From positions 336,001 to 400,000 of the forward strand of contig CM020507.1 in the NCBI GenBank assembly GCA_009823395.1: a stretch of DNA of 64,000 nt, in the 5' to 3' direction. Below the pieces are notes generated by a model. That model searched no databases and was not told the origin of the DNA. It was given only the letters and a program-made list of their open reading frames with translations. Each line of letters begins with the position of its first letter. Position 1 is the stretch's first letter. Origin of the DNA: Thamnaconus septentrionalis (Eukaryota > Chordata > Actinopteri > Tetraodontiformes > Monacanthidae). The position numbers and the translations under genes were made by a program. Shown one piece after another: positions 34,088 to 55,160 of the stretch.

Positions 34088-35820
34088 TTATTTATGGTGC
34101 GTTAGACAGTGCTGTCTCTGGCACATTGGTTGAGTGTTGGAGGATGTTAAGGAGGTCAAAATGGGGTTGGAAGCCACGTAAGAACGAGAATGAAAAGAAA
34201 CTGAATATTGTTTTGATGTGAATGGGTCTTTGCCCTGCCGATAGACCTGCTCTGATCCAGAGCTGGTCTTATGGCTGGGGCTCAGTCCCAAAAACATTCA
34301 CAGCACTCGTGCTTGAAGGCTTTTGCATTGGGGTTCACTGGGACAAATGTCCTTGGGCCTGGACACTGACATGGACATGGAGGACAATCATCATTCATCA
34401 TCACTGAAGTGAGGATTCCAGGAGCCGTTTCATAAAGGGATACTTCTGCATCTTCTTCTCTCCTTAAGCACTTTGAAGTCATCACTTGTCTTATCACAGG
34501 CAGTATCAATATGTCACTTCAGGTCTCCATGTATTTACATAATACCCAATTGTTTATGTCATCTAGAAAATGAATATCTAATGTTGTGAACCACAGGTCA
34601 TGGAAGGTCTGTTTCTATGCCCTTAGATCAGGTCGACCCTTGGACCCACTGCCCACCACTGTCCTCCTGACATGATGGTCAAGGACAAAGAGAAAGCTGG
34701 CAAGATGCACACAGGTGGGTAAATTTGTTGCATGAAAGAGGAAAATGAAACTTTGCTTTGGAATTCCAAATGAAATGGCAAAAGTTTCCTTCTGTCTGTA
34801 CACAGTGCACAGGCTACACTGTGTTGGCAAGAATCACATTCTGCCACCTTACACCCCTGAAATCTCCCTTGAGATGTTCAGATGTCAGCAGCCCTCAGTG
34901 GCTTCTATCACTGCTTATAAACCCTGCTTTGAGTCGGGCCATCAGACATTAGCCTTGATCCACAGAGAGGCAGGTCCAGAGGTTGCTGCCTGCTCCATCA
35001 GGGCTCCCATGGTTGTCTACACCATGGACACGAGCCCTGATTTGGGGGTTGAAAGACGTGTTGGGTAAGATAATAATAGTAATAAACCATCGCACAACAA
35101 TGGGTCTTTCACCCTCGTGCAAGACTTGGCTCAAAGCACGTCAAGCCCCGCCTCCCGTCAGGCTCAGCCCCAATAAACTTCACACAAACATTAAGGGCAA
35201 AGAACACACGGATTCTTCCTGATAGTGCAAAGCACTTTGAGGCGTTTCTGGATGTGATTTATTGCTGTCCAAATAAAAGTTGATTGATTGAACACACGGA
35301 CGATAACGACGATAATAAAAAAATGTGATGATTGATTTTTATTTGCAAGCAGCCCTCTGTGATGTCACTGAGGTGCCCTGACTGTAGATGTTGACCTCTG
35401 GTCTTATCCTGCATCGTTGCGTTGCCTTGTCTTGTGCGGTCTGATTGTGTTCCTGCTATGGACAGGTGACTGGAAAATCAAAGTACTCTGACTCTGAAAA
35501 CTAGGAAGGACTCCTGCACCAACCTGCTAAATGTCGCCTTTCTTTTTTAATGTTGTAGGCTATGGTGAAGCCAGTGTGCACTGTTTGAATTGGAGACAGA
35601 GGGGCTGCTGTTGTTTTGACCTTAGCAAAAATATTAAACCCCAAATATCGTCACATCCCAGTTGGCCAACTAGATGTGAGAATGATCATCTCTCTCCCAC
35701 CAGCGAGTTTCTGTGTGTAACACACACTGAAGGTTGTAGTCATGAGTTTGTTTAAAAGGTGTGTGTGTGTGTTTTGTGATGTGGTGATGGTTCAAGTCAA
35801 GCTAGGAGAGCAGCAGGGTA
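34088..35820. other. Intergenic, repeat debris, unrecognised short frames
   Basis: After duplication similarity ends at 34087. A second GGGGCTCAGTCCC-ended fragment lies at about 34130-34292. A minus frame ending at 34282 has a Cys-rich tail (CPPCPCQCPGPRTF, HECCECFWD) and a plus frame at 34745-35068 reads like coding sequence, but neither matches a family I recognise. The stretch near 35260-35290 ends in TTGATTGATTGA, a typical retroelement tail. Confidence 0.4.
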
Positions 35821-41756
<5,936 letters not shown>

Positions 41757-42328
41757 CCCCCAGCTGGCGGCTCACGCGGCGGCTCGAGCTGGAGCTAGCC
41801 GCGGAGCTAGCCGCGGAGCTAGCCCCGCTGGAGGTCGCGAACCGACGACGACGACGACCACGACGACAACAACAACAACAACCGTTTCCGGTTCGGTGGG
41901 AACGAGGTGTAACTCCGCGCTTCAGGGGAGGGCGCCGATCCCGAGCCGAGCTAGGAGCGGCTTGTCCGGGGCCATGGTGCCGCTGCTGCCGCTGCTGCTG
42001 CTGCTGCTGCTGCCCCGCTCCTCCTCCAGCCTAGTGCATAACACCGGACACGGGAGCGCGCTGCCCTGTGGCCCCGCGCACGCTCCGCCAGCCTGGTCTT
42101 GTGACTGTTGTCGTGACGTCAACGCTCATTACGCAACCCTCCTCTCCATATAAGGAGCAGGCGGCCGAAGCGCCGCTTTTATCTCCTCTGGCGGCGCGGG
42201 GCCAGGAGAAACTGTGTGTTTGCAGCCGGTCGACAAGGTTCCGGCCTTCCACCGCTGGATGGAGGCAAACTGGAACAACCGCGGTTGTTAAAGCTCGCGG
42301 AAGTATTGGGACGTTTCTCCCGGAAGTA

Positions 42329-42366
<38 letters not shown>

Positions 42367-42869
42367 ACTCTGCTGTGTGTGGATCCTTGGTCTGGTCCAC
42401 CTGGTCCAACCCCTGCACTTTATTGTCCCTCCAGGGTTCTGTGCTTTATTCTGTCTCCCCCTGGTGGGCGTTGACCGAAAGGTCCCCCCCCCCCACCCAT
42501 CCAACCCCTCCTCCTCTCTTGGCACGTGTGAGGGAAGAGTTTGTTTGAAAGGAACAGATTCTCTCTCTCTCTCTCTCGCTCCCCCTGAGTCACGTGCAGC
42601 TCGGCCTCTGACGTCATCGCTGGCGGTCCTGACGAGTGACCGCAACGTGCGAATGTCCTCGTGGAGATGAATAAAGTATTCATCCATCAGTCAAAATTCC
42701 ACAGCTGAAGATGTCTACCGACTGGTTTCCATGCGGAGCGCTGCATTCAGGGACAGCGCCATTCAATTAAACAAACAATGACTAAATAAATGAGAAAAAC
42801 AATACTAATTATTGTATGAAAATATTTGAAAAGGCAAAAATGACTTCCAGACAGCAGTTCCCCCTTAAA
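41757..42869. other. pptc7 upstream region / intergenic
   Basis: GC-rich start region of pptc7. A plus frame from 41974 reads [19 protein letters not shown] followed by a Cys-rich stretch (WSCDCCRD), which resembles a signal peptide but has no recognised continuation. A (CTG)n run is at 42331-42364. Human TCTN1 and HVCN1 lie at this position; no exon of either could be confirmed. Confidence 0.5.
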
Positions 42870-43407
42870 ATACAGTCAAGAGTTTATTAGAAAGATTCAG
42901 ACGTTACAATAGTGCCTCCTTATTGGTTCATTCAGCACGAGACTAGTTCAAAAATGTGATGATGCGAGTGAAAAGTCGACGCCCTGCGACAGCCGACCGT
43001 GGGCGGAGTCTCGACGGGAAGTGGCGGTGCTGGAGTGGTTACAGGTGATGAGGAGGGAGGAGCAGGAGGAGCAGGAGGAGCAGGAGGAGCGAGGCCTTCG
43101 CTCCCGTGCGCGAGGAAGCCGCGTCGTCGGTACATTTTCCTGATTCAACAGTCGTGTGTGGCAAAAAAGAGACTCGCTGCTGCAAAATGAGTGCAAAGCA
43201 CCTGAGGTCGTCATGGTGACAGATCGTTTGCCCCGCCCCCGCCCCCAGTGGACAAAAACAACCAAACACTTTGCTTTTCATCGTGAAGGAGTGGATACAT
43301 TTTCTTCAGTATTGGGTGCAGAAGACCCAGGAGAGGGAGGAGCTGCGGGAATATGGTCCCGCCCCCTGCCCCCACCCCCCGCCCCCAGCAGCCGCACTCT
43401 TCAGATT
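42870..43407 (-). other. ppp1cc 3' untranslated region
   Basis: Follows the ppp1cc stop on the minus strand; candidate poly(A) signal at 42888-42883 (plus-strand TTTATT). Contains a GGAGCA/GGAGGAGCA run (43054-43090). Confidence 0.6.
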
Positions 43408-45941
<2,534 letters not shown>

Positions 45942-46809
45942 GGTCACGGCAGCTTCAAATTTATACTTTACACACACAAAAGTTCCGCTCAGATGTTGAC
46001 GTTGACGCACCGCTGGGAGCTAGCCCGCTAGCTGTCCTAGCATGAGCTACCTGACGTTAGCTCTTCTGCTTCCGCCGTGTGTGTGTGTGTGTGTGTGTGT
46101 GTGAGAGACACTGCGTTCTACTTCTAATCTAAGACACTACAGACACGGCGTCGTGATATAAAAGCTCACATCCAGCGGTAACCGGACTACTTAGCCGAGA
46201 AAGCAGAACTAACAGACGGCGTCTCGTCTCTGTTTTCCTGTGCCGCACCTCGAACGGCTAGCGGGCTACTGTTAGCTGCTGCGCTGCTGCCCCCTGGCGT
46301 ACGGTGCGGGGAATGACTCTTTAACCCATTTACGGGAAGGCCGGCTGAGCTCAGGGGGGAGAAAAGGCGCTAAAACAGTGCAATGCGCTCATTGTGGCAC
46401 CGTTTTAGACTCTCCGCCAGTTCGAGTTGTCAACCGCTAACAGCTGAAGGACTTTCAATGAGGGATGCACAGATTCTCTTCTTCTCTTTTCCCACCAACA
46501 CCTCCTTTCTGTCCGCTTCTCTTTTTCCTTTCTGTTCATTTTCTTGTCTCCTCCAGTCTTCAGTCTATTCAGTCTAAGTATTCACATCCTGCACTAACGT
46601 AAAAGTACCGATTCGACTCCTTTTCACTCGAGTCAAAGTAAGAAAGTACAGGTTTTTAAAATGTATTAAAGTTAAAAAGTAAAAATCAAAATTAAAATGT
46701 TCAAAGTTGTGACAGAATAATCTGGACTGAGCCGACCAGAGAACAGAGGTCTTGGTGAGCATCTGGTTCTGATAGCTTCACTTCAAGCAACAACAACTAG
46801 AACAATAGG

Positions 46810-46861
<52 letters not shown>

Positions 46862-47591
46862 TTTTTATTCTAGATTCTATTTCCCTCTGCAAGTCGTTTT
46901 TTTATAGTAACAATCAGTGCCACCAGATGGTGCAGTTGCACAACTTTATTTGCTCGAGGTTTTCGTGACAGTTTTTGTTTTCTAAAACTTGGTCTGAATT
47001 TAGTTTTAGTGAAGAAGTAATGAGACTAATATTCACAATGTTTTCAAAGCCATAAATCTTTTCCACTTGTAGATAAAACGAAAAAAAAAAATAGAGGAAA
47101 GAAATTTTAATCACTGAAAAAAATGACGGTAAGCTTATTTATTTTTGCTGTTCACCGTCACCAGAAACAAACAGACGGTTGAAGATGCAACAAACACACG
47201 CGCCCTCACACACACTCAGCTGACGTTTCACTGCAGGACACGCACATCACGTCACCTTGGGTCATACCAGTCATTCCCTATCTCGGCCAGTTGGCGGCAC
47301 TAGTTTATCAAATGTCATTCGCAAGAAATTAAACACTGCGATAATATATTTTTCTGCTGTGTCAGGTCATGGCATTTTTTTTTAGATGCAATGTTTAGTA
47401 TTTTATTCAGAGGCGAACTTTATATTTGTCATAGCCAATAGTATTTTTGAGTGTAATTCTTTTACTATATTTTTAATTTTTATTTACAAGTTGACGTATG
47501 GCTCTGTAGTTGCTATCCATATATTCATAATTTGTCATTTCCAGATGTCTGGTATAACTTCCTTTGGGGTAAATATCTGTCTATGTATCTG

Positions 47592-47631
<40 letters not shown>

Positions 47632-48766
47632 GCTATCTATCTATGTATCTGTCTATCTGTCTTTCTGTCTGTCTCCACCTTCACCCCCTGGTTTTAGCCT
47701 GAAGGTACAGACAGGAAGCAGTTTGTGGTGTTTTCTGTGTGTGTGTGTGTGTGTGTCAGGTGTCCACCTGGACGTTTCTGCTGCATCTCAGATGGATCCA
47801 GTTTAGAAGGCAGTCTGGACCGGGACCGGCTCCACGGGCAGCAAGGCAACACGACTTATCATCCAAAAAACTACAACAATGGAAAAATGGCTTATTTAGC
47901 CTTGTGTTTGCAGCCTCCTGCTAAAACAACTGCGGTCTGCAGGACGTTTTTAGATCCAGTAGCTCTCCACTGTCCTCACAGAACTCTGAACTCTGCAGCG
48001 AGCTGCCGACAGGGGGCGCTGCGTGTCTTAAACCCCACTGTAAATAATGTGGCATTTTCGAAATTACCTCGCAAACTTTTAATTCACTTCTTTCTTTTAA
48101 TTCTTTAATATGACGCGCCGGCCAAAGTCGCAGAAACAGCGTCACTTTTTTACATTAACATGACTGAATAATTAATGAACGGGCCGCTCAATAGAAAAAC
48201 AGCCACGCGGTCATCGATCATCAACACAACGAGCGGCACAGACGGAAGTGGCCGAAACACCTGAAGCCACGGAGACCTGCGAGTGTTTCCGACTCCGCCA
48301 CTCATCAACCTCTCACTACTTCATTTGCATAGTGATAAAAACACACGTGTGTGTGTGTGAGGACGCTACTCCTCCTCCTCTTCCTCCTCCTCCTGCCTCC
48401 TGCTCCTCCTCCTCCTGCTCCCTCCAACACCAGGACAAAGTCTGGACTCCTCTCGGCTCCTCATCACCTCCTCTCCTTTCCTTCCTTCCTTCCTCCTCCT
48501 CCTGCCAGACGCGATCGATCGGCGGCTCCTACGTCACTATCGATAAGTTTGCAATAGTGTCTTGCCGCTGCGGACGGAGCCTCGGCGGCTTCTTCCTCCA
48601 CTTGTCCCGCCGAGACAAACATGCTGGACGGCGCGTCGTCCGCGCCGCCGCCGCCGCCGCCGCCGCCACCGCCGCCTGCCGCGGGACCCGTGACGGTGTG
48701 ATCGGGGGGAATCCAGCCCACATATTTATTGCAGCCGCTGAAAAAACCTCCTCAATATCCCCCAAG
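45942..48766. other. ppp1cc / cux2 intergenic and promoter regions
   Basis: Divergent intergenic region. 45942-46330 is the ppp1cc promoter side, with a GT tract at 46077-46102. A CT tract lies at 46812-46858 and a (CTAT)n tract at 47578-47670. 48200-48766 is a GC-rich 5'UTR/promoter of cux2 with CTCCTC runs, (CCG)n at 48640-48675 and three ATCGAT motifs. No other exon seen. Confidence 0.6.
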
Positions 48767-48789
48767 ATGGCCGCCGATGTAGGATCGAT
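48213..48789 (+). promoter_or_regulatory. ATCGAT motif cluster at the cux2 5' end
   Basis: ATCGAT occurs at 48213-48218, 48514-48519, 48539-48544 and 48784-48789. This hexamer is the classical preferred core of Cut/CUX homeodomain proteins (established knowledge). Autoregulation is inference. Confidence 0.35.
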
Positions 48790-48829
48790 GTTTGAATATT
48801 GGAAGAAATTTGATCTCCGGCGGCTCCAG
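48767..48829 (+). CDS. cux2: Cut-like homeobox 2, first coding exon
   Basis: Single 63-nt exon coding M-A-A-D-V-G-S-M-F-E-Y-W-K-K-F-D-L-R-R-L-Q, followed directly by a GTTGGT donor at 48830. This is the N-terminus shared by vertebrate CUX1 and CUX2 (MAANVGSMFQYWKRFDL); the following RRLQ matches CUX2, where CUX1 has QQLQ, and the location beside ppp1cc agrees. CUX2 is a nuclear transcriptional regulator with three cut repeats and a homeodomain, active in neuronal specification. All later exons are beyond the window. ATG context AAGATGG is a good start site and stop codons precede it in frame. Confidence 0.93.
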
Positions 48830-50407
48830 GTTGGTCTTTTCTTCACCTTTTCACCGCCGCGTTCTCTCTTCGCCGCGGCGTCTCGCCGCCGCCGCTGCCC
48901 GCCGTTCGGTGGCGCTTCCCCGGCCGCGTGAGCTACGGAAGCCGGCGCTGCTGCCATTGATAGTTATTAGAAATTGATCCGTGTTGTGCCTTTGTTCGGT
49001 TCAATCATTGATCAGCGGAGGGAGGGAGGGAGCGAGAGAGGAAGGGAGGAGGAGCAGGCAGCGCTGCCTCTGGTAGCCGCCACAGCGACCCTGGGATCAG
49101 CACCGCGGACAGCTCCGCCGCTCTGCCCCGGGCTCCGGTGCCTCTTCCTCGGCGGCGGCTTCTTCTCCCCGCTCCGTGTCCGGGCTCCGAGCTCTCTGCG
49201 GCGGCAGGAAAGTTTGCTGGCGCCGCTGCTCGGCTCTTCTCTCTCGGACGGACGCCGGAACTTTTTGTGGCCCCCGCTGAATGTTTGATGCGGTTTGTGT
49301 TGACGGGCCGCCGGGCTGCTTCTGCTCCATCTCTCAGTAGGCACCAGTCTGATTCTTCACATTTTCACTCTTATTTATGTTTCATCTGTTTGTGCTGTTC
49401 TTTGCATGCTGGAAGTTTTATTTGCTGGCGTGAAAGTTTTTTTTTATTTTTTTATTATTTGGTTTACACATTTGCCGTTTCCTGTCTGTGCTGCTTGTGG
49501 AGGCTGTTTGGGGCTAAAACACGCTGGTCCTTTAAAAAAAACAAAAAAAAAAACACCTGCAGTTTGTTCGGCCAGCGGTCGAGCCGAGCCGTGTGTCGGT
49601 GGCTCGGTGCTTAAGGTGGACACGATGCCGAGAAGAAGAAGGAGGAGAAGAAGAAGAAGAAGAAGAAGCCGCTCCGGCAGCTCCGTCGGACAGCCAGCAG
49701 ATAGTTGCGTGTCACCCGCTGCTCCCTCCGCTTTCATCCCCGCACATGGTGAGCCGAGGTGGGCAGAGTCTAATTTCGCCGCCCGCTGTTCCTCCAGCTC
49801 CTCCCGGAGCCGCAGAGGGCGGCTGGGGCTGTGATCCGGGAAGAACCGGGGGCTCCGGAGCGGGGGCTCTCGGCTCCCCTGGCAGCGGCTCGGTGGCTCC
49901 GGAGGCTCAGGCGGACACAGAGCTCCTCACGCTGGCCGGGTGTCGCTCCAGCTCCCAGCCGGCCGGACGTCTCCCCCGGCCGGCTGGGATCCGGAGGGCC
50001 GAGCGGAGCTGTTGTCGCTGCGGCGGCGGCTGCATCCCGGTGCAGCCCCGCACCCGTGCCCCCACCACAATAGCACGCGCTCCATCCGGAACGCGTGTGA
50101 TGGATGTTTACCTGATCCAGGCTTCTTCCGGGCTGATGGCCGAGACTGGGAGCCCGGACACGGGCCTCCGGTCTCGGTCACCGTCAAGCCATCGAATGAT
50201 GTCAGCGGGTCGGTCGTGATAGCGGCAGGACGGCACGGTCGGTTCCGAGCGCGTGCTCCCCCTGGATGACCTTTATAGTCTCACAACTAATCAGTCAGAG
50301 AATTTCAGAATCTGATCAATCATCTTCTGCTTTGAACTGTAGATGTCAAATAAACAAACAAGAACATTGATGAATTTGATCTCATATCTGTGGAGATATG
50401 GAATGTA

Positions 50408-50452
50408 TTTATTATTATTATTATTATTATTAATAATAATAATAATAATAAT
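50408..50452. repeat. (TTA)n(TAA)n palindrome
   Basis: A TTA run followed directly by an AAT run makes a nearly perfect self-complementary stretch of about 45 bp. Confidence 0.9.
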
Positions 50453-50534
50453 GACTATTTTCTATTTTTAAGTGTTTTTTGGTCACTCAGTCTTCCCAGA
50501 ATAACGTGTCTTTTATTCAGGGGCCTGACATGGT

Positions 50535-50578
<44 letters not shown>

Positions 50579-51281
50579 CATCATCACCTCTTCCAGGCTG
50601 TTGTGTGTGTGTGTGTGTGCGTGCGTGCTGTGCGTGCTGTGGTTTGTGTCTCTGCCGCCTCGTGCAGGATGAATAATTCACCTGCAGGCAGGCGGACGAA
50701 TCGAGGGCAGAGCGGCGGCAGGTGACCTTGGTTCCTGCTGGCTGCAGGTCCTTCACACCGGCCAGATGGCGTTTCCGTGGGCGAGCGAGGAAAGGACGGA
50801 CGGGTCAGGGTCCGTCCTGCCAGGTTCTGCTGGGTCCTGCCGGGCCCGGAACAGCTCGGGGCCGGCAGGTGAGGGGGCGGAGCCAGGTGTCCACACCGCT
50901 GATTGGCTGAGAGGGGGGCTTCGCTGGGACTTTGTAGCTTCACTTTGGAGAAACTTCCTCTTGCTCTGCATTACCATCGGCGGTGAGAAGTGTGGCTCCG
51001 CCCCCTCCGGGTCGTTGTGATGTATGTTTTTGTCTTGTTGTTGTTGTTGTTGGACAGAAAAACACAGAAACCTGCCAAGGTTGGACGGCTGCACGAGAGC
51101 GTGTCACCCTACTGCATTTAGCATGACTCAGTCATTGTCTGCTCTCACACACACACAACACACACACACAATATTGCCAAACAGTGAAATAGCTTTGCAG
51201 CTTGAATGGCAGCCAGCCTGCTGTGTGTGTGTGTGTGAGAGACTGTATGTGTGTGCGTATTTAAATGTGTGTGTGCCAGCA

Positions 51282-51349
<68 letters not shown>

Positions 51350-51759
51350 TCACTCTGAGGCTCTGCCATCTTCAGTTGGCTGTAAAACTGCTGCTGTACT
51401 TCATTCATGTTTCTGTTTGTGTGTGTGTGTGTGTTTTCTGATATTGTAATCCCGCCCCTCTGATCTTGTGTTGTCACCATCAGCTGATGCCGTGTGTTCC
51501 TCCTCGCCGTGTGTTTTCTGTCTTTTTGAAGTCCACTTCCTGTTTGTTGTTGTCTCGGGCGGAAGCCGTTTGTTTTTTTGTCGTCGCGTGTGCGTGTTTG
51601 TGATCAGCTCCTCGGAGAGGCCACGGCTGTGACTGGGGTGGGCGTGGCCAGTGTGCGCCGGGGCACCGCCCCCCTCGCCTTGACCCCCGGCCGTGGCGAT
51701 GAAGCGTGAGGGTGTTGATGTTGAGGGTCGTCCCAGGCAGACGTGCAGGGATGAAAAGC

Positions 51760-52450
51760 GTCTGGTTTCCACTGGCGCTCCTCTGCTGGGCTGGCTCTGG
51801 GCCCGGCCCGCTCGGCTCGCCGGCTCGGCCCGGCTCGCCCGCTCGGCCCGCTCTCGGCTCGGCTCGGCTCGGCCCCAGCCGGCTCGGCCGGCTCGGCCCG
51901 GCTCGGCTCGGCTCGGCTCGGGTGTGTTTCCACTGTGACTCGGTCCCATCTCAGTGTGGGTGGAGCGGTGGTTTTTCATTTCTCACTGTTTCCATTGCGA
52001 GTCGCACCGTCCAGCTTTCTTTGAACTTTGTCTTCAGCCGCCGAGAACAAAACGTCGGCAGCTCTTCATTGGCAAGCGGTGCAGCTTCATAAGCATGCAA
52101 GTTTTCAATACGTGAACGTGGAAAAATGCACGTGCGGAGCATTTAGTTTGGTTCCCGTGAAGGACTCGCAGTCGTCTTTCGTCAGAACTCTTCCCCAGTC
52201 AGCGCCCTGCTCTCGGTTCCGCTTGGAACCCAAATTCAATTCAATTCAATTCAATTCTTTATTGACACTGTCATCATCGTCAACAACACTTACTGTAAAA
52301 ATCAGGCTCTGGCAGCCCCACATGACAGCAAGAATGAAAGAGGCAGCAGGAACCAAGTTGGTGATGGTTGCGACCGTGTTGGCGCCGACCTGAGCCGAGC
52401 CAAGCCGAGCCGAGCCGACTCACTCCTGGAATCATGCCAAGGTTTGGAAC
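51760..52450. mobile_element. GGCTC-rich inverted element remnant
   Basis: (GGCTC)n at about 51785-51920 following GGTTTCCACTGG, and an inverted (GAGCC)n at about 52391-52422. This arrangement of GAGCCGAGCC runs next to GTTTCCACTG-like sequence is typical of fish hAT-type MITEs; exact ends were not resolved. Confidence 0.4.
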
Positions 52451-53139
52451 CTTGAATAGAGGCGGGGCAGCAGCGGTAAGCCATCCAATCGTGGCGCAGA
52501 TCCACTTCAAAGCAGCGAGCGGCGGCGGCGGTGGGAGCCACCTGACAAGCGGGTTTTATGGCGCTCTGGCAGGAACAGCGGGCTGTCGTTACTGTCGGCT
52601 TAATCACTTTGACCTTCCTTCAGCTAAATTTCATACCTCCGCCGTCAGCCGCCGCCGCCGCTGTTAGCACGCCGCGGTGCTGCGCCGCGATAAGGCCGCC
52701 GCCGCCGCCGTGTCACTGTCGACATCAGCGATTGTCCTGAAAGCTGTGATATCAGAGAATTCACGGCTTAACGACCGTCACTTCTCCGCTTCCTGGACGC
52801 TGCGTTTAGTGTTTCCTCACATGTTGTGACAGCAGATTTACGTCTCCGCCCCCCGGAGGGAGAGAGTCTCTACCTTCGGCGTCTTCGGCTTATTTCTGAG
52901 GCTTTTATTCAGCGGGACGGTTGGCGGTCGACAGGAAACTGGGGGCTCAGCTTCCTGACGACTCCGGCGGGGAGGATTTCTGCTCCCGCAGTCACCGCTG
53001 ACACACTGTGTCAAGCAAGAATTATGACGCTTGTTGTTGTTGTTGTGTAATGTGAACCGCTGGCCACCGGTGGCAGCGCTGAGCACGCAGGCTGCTGATA
53101 GCGTTGGCGCGAGTCGACAAAGAAGAGCGTCGTGGTTTA

Positions 53140-53262
53140 CACGTGTGTGTGTATGTGTGTGTGCATGTGTGTGTATATGTGTGTGTGTGTGTGAATGTGT
53201 GTGTGAATGTGTGTGTGTGTGTGTGTGTATGTGTGTGTGTGTATATGTGTGTGTGTATGTGC
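53140..53262. repeat. TG-rich microsatellite
   Basis: Interrupted TG/TATG repeat of about 120 bp. Confidence 0.9.
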
Positions 53263-53562
53263 TGGAAAAGCGCTACATGAGTGCAGTCATTACCATTTAC
53301 ACACCGCCGTCTTTTTCCCATTTGGTGTCCTGTAGCCTGTGAGTAGAGCGCCACCATCAGGTTTTGTATGAAACTAAATAATAGTTCTGTGGACTATGAA
53401 CACCACTGCCACATCATCATATTTCTAATTCATTTCTTAGTACCTTAATTTGGGACTTAAAGCACACAAGCTAATGACACGATGACGACTCCGTTAAAAA
53501 AACTTTATTTACAATTTGGTTTCATCCAGAAATTACAAGAAAAAAAAATGCTTTTTGGACCA

Positions 53563-53640
53563 TTGGGATTTTCTTTTGCAGTACCTCGAGTGGCCACTGG
53601 GGGAAAATCGGCGCCCTGCCGTATTGCCAGTCTGGCATCC
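53563..53640 (+). repeat. Dispersed repeat shared with rad9b upstream region
   Basis: Contains GTACCTCGAGTGGCCACTGG and CGTATTGCCAGTCTGGCATC, a diverged match of 18470-18530. Confidence 0.65.
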
Positions 53641-53796
53641 AGTTCTTTTAATCCATCCGTGCGCCACACACACCCTGTTTTCCCAGCATGCCTCAGTGCT
53701 GCCTCCTCGCTCTTCTTCTCTTTTGTCCATTTTGTCCTTCGTGACTAAAATAAAAACACGTCTTTATTTCCCCAGCGAGGGAATGCCAGACGTGTT

Positions 53797-53827
<31 letters not shown>

Positions 53828-54197
53828 GTGCGTGTGCGTTCGTGTTAGCTTGTCATGTAGCGTGAATTAGCATGGTGTGAAAGTGTTGCGGGGGCCGTCA
53901 ACACCCCGGAGATCACTGCTTCGCTAACCTTCCGCCAGTCGTCTGTAGGGGGGGCGCCAGCGCCGCCGCCGCCGCCATCGCTCTCATTAGGGGGTGCTGC
54001 AGCTCGCTGTGTGTTCGCTGAGAGGGGGGCGGGGGGGCGCGTGGAGCAGCGTGGAGCGCCGGCCACCTCCGTCCGAGGCCCATTTGTCCTCATTTGGGGA
54101 GCGAAAAGAGACGAGAACCTCGGCAAGGTGTTCGTTATCAGACGGCCTCTGATTCGTCACAACTACAGGAAGGTGTGTGCTTAAGTGGATGGATGGG

Positions 54198-54244
<47 letters not shown>

Positions 54245-54979
54245 TTACTCTCTGGTTCTTCCCTCTCTGAGGTGTGTGAGGAGCTGCAGACTGGGACTCG
54301 GCCGCTGCTCCAGTTTATCATTTTTAATGGAAGGAAACAGGAAGTGGCGTGCTGAGATTTATCCCCCCCTCTCTTCCTCCTCCACCTCCTCCACCCCCTC
54401 ACCGTCCCATCTCACGCCACTGCAAAACAACAGGAATCAGCATTTCTGTTTAAAAAAATGCTGATTTCACAGTTGTATTTATTTTCAAAATCCGCTGATT
54501 GGTGATTGGTTTGCGGGCGGCCTGTCAGTCACTCACATGCTTTCACGTCCCGCCCCCCTCCCACCTCCGTCGTCACCTGTGTGTTTGCCGGGGAGGGGGC
54601 GGGAGGGGGGTGTTTCCTATCGATTAGCTGCGTTAGCGTTAGCGGCGTGTAAAACGGGCCTGCAGGCTGTCTGGCTGTCTCGGTGGATTCAAGGACTCGT
54701 CACCCTGATTAAATATGCAGCGGCCTTTTCTTTTCTTTTTTCTCCTCTTGGGTCACACGCGGACGCTTTCGACTTGTCATGTGACCCGATGTCATGTGAC
54801 ACCCCTCCAACCCCCCCCACCCCCACCCTTCCACGGAGGTTGGCTGGAGGTTCACCAGCAGGGAACAAAGAGGCTGCTGCTCGCTTCCCCCTCCTGCTGC
54901 TGCCTGCTTCTTTTTTTCTTCCAGATGAATCTGATGATATTTCCTCCCCCCACCCCCCACCCTCCACCCATCCCACCGC

Positions 54980-55160
54980 CCCCTCCACCCGCTCCTCCTC
55001 GCCAGTTTTCCCCAGACAGGTTTGCCAGTGTTTTAGAGGGGATGGATTTAATTGCTCTGTGGGGATTGGCTGGCTGCGCCGGGCTCGGCTGTTTAATTAG
55101 TGTACCCTGCCGGGATTGGTTTAATGCTTCATGATCTTGAAATTGTCTGATTGTCGGCGC
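54980..55160 (+). promoter_or_regulatory. Candidate conserved non-coding element in cux2 intron
   Basis: GATGGATTTAATTGCTCTG, GCTGTTTAATTAGTGTACC and GGTTTAATGCTTCATGATC within 110 bp: several homeodomain-type TAAT cores in otherwise GC-rich DNA. Not repeat-like. Conservation not tested. Confidence 0.3.

Noticed and set aside
34282..34509. Cys-rich small secreted protein on the minus strand
   Set aside because: 75 codons, no signal peptide, no recognised family; part of it overlaps the repeat end near 34290.
34745..35068. Possible gene fragment (ISLEMFRCQQ ... VVYTMDTSPDLG)
   Set aside because: Composition looks coding, but no family was recognised, no confirmed splice partners, and it lies in repeat debris; left as an unassigned frame.
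48767..48829. Assignment of the first exon to cux1
   Set aside because: The N-terminus is common to both, but the final RRLQ and linkage to ppp1cc, pptc7 and anapc7 favour cux2.
49594..50219. 208-codon frame downstream of cux2 exon 1
   Set aside because: CpG-rich sequence with few stops; low-complexity Arg/Ser/Gly composition, no family similarity and located just after a clear splice donor.
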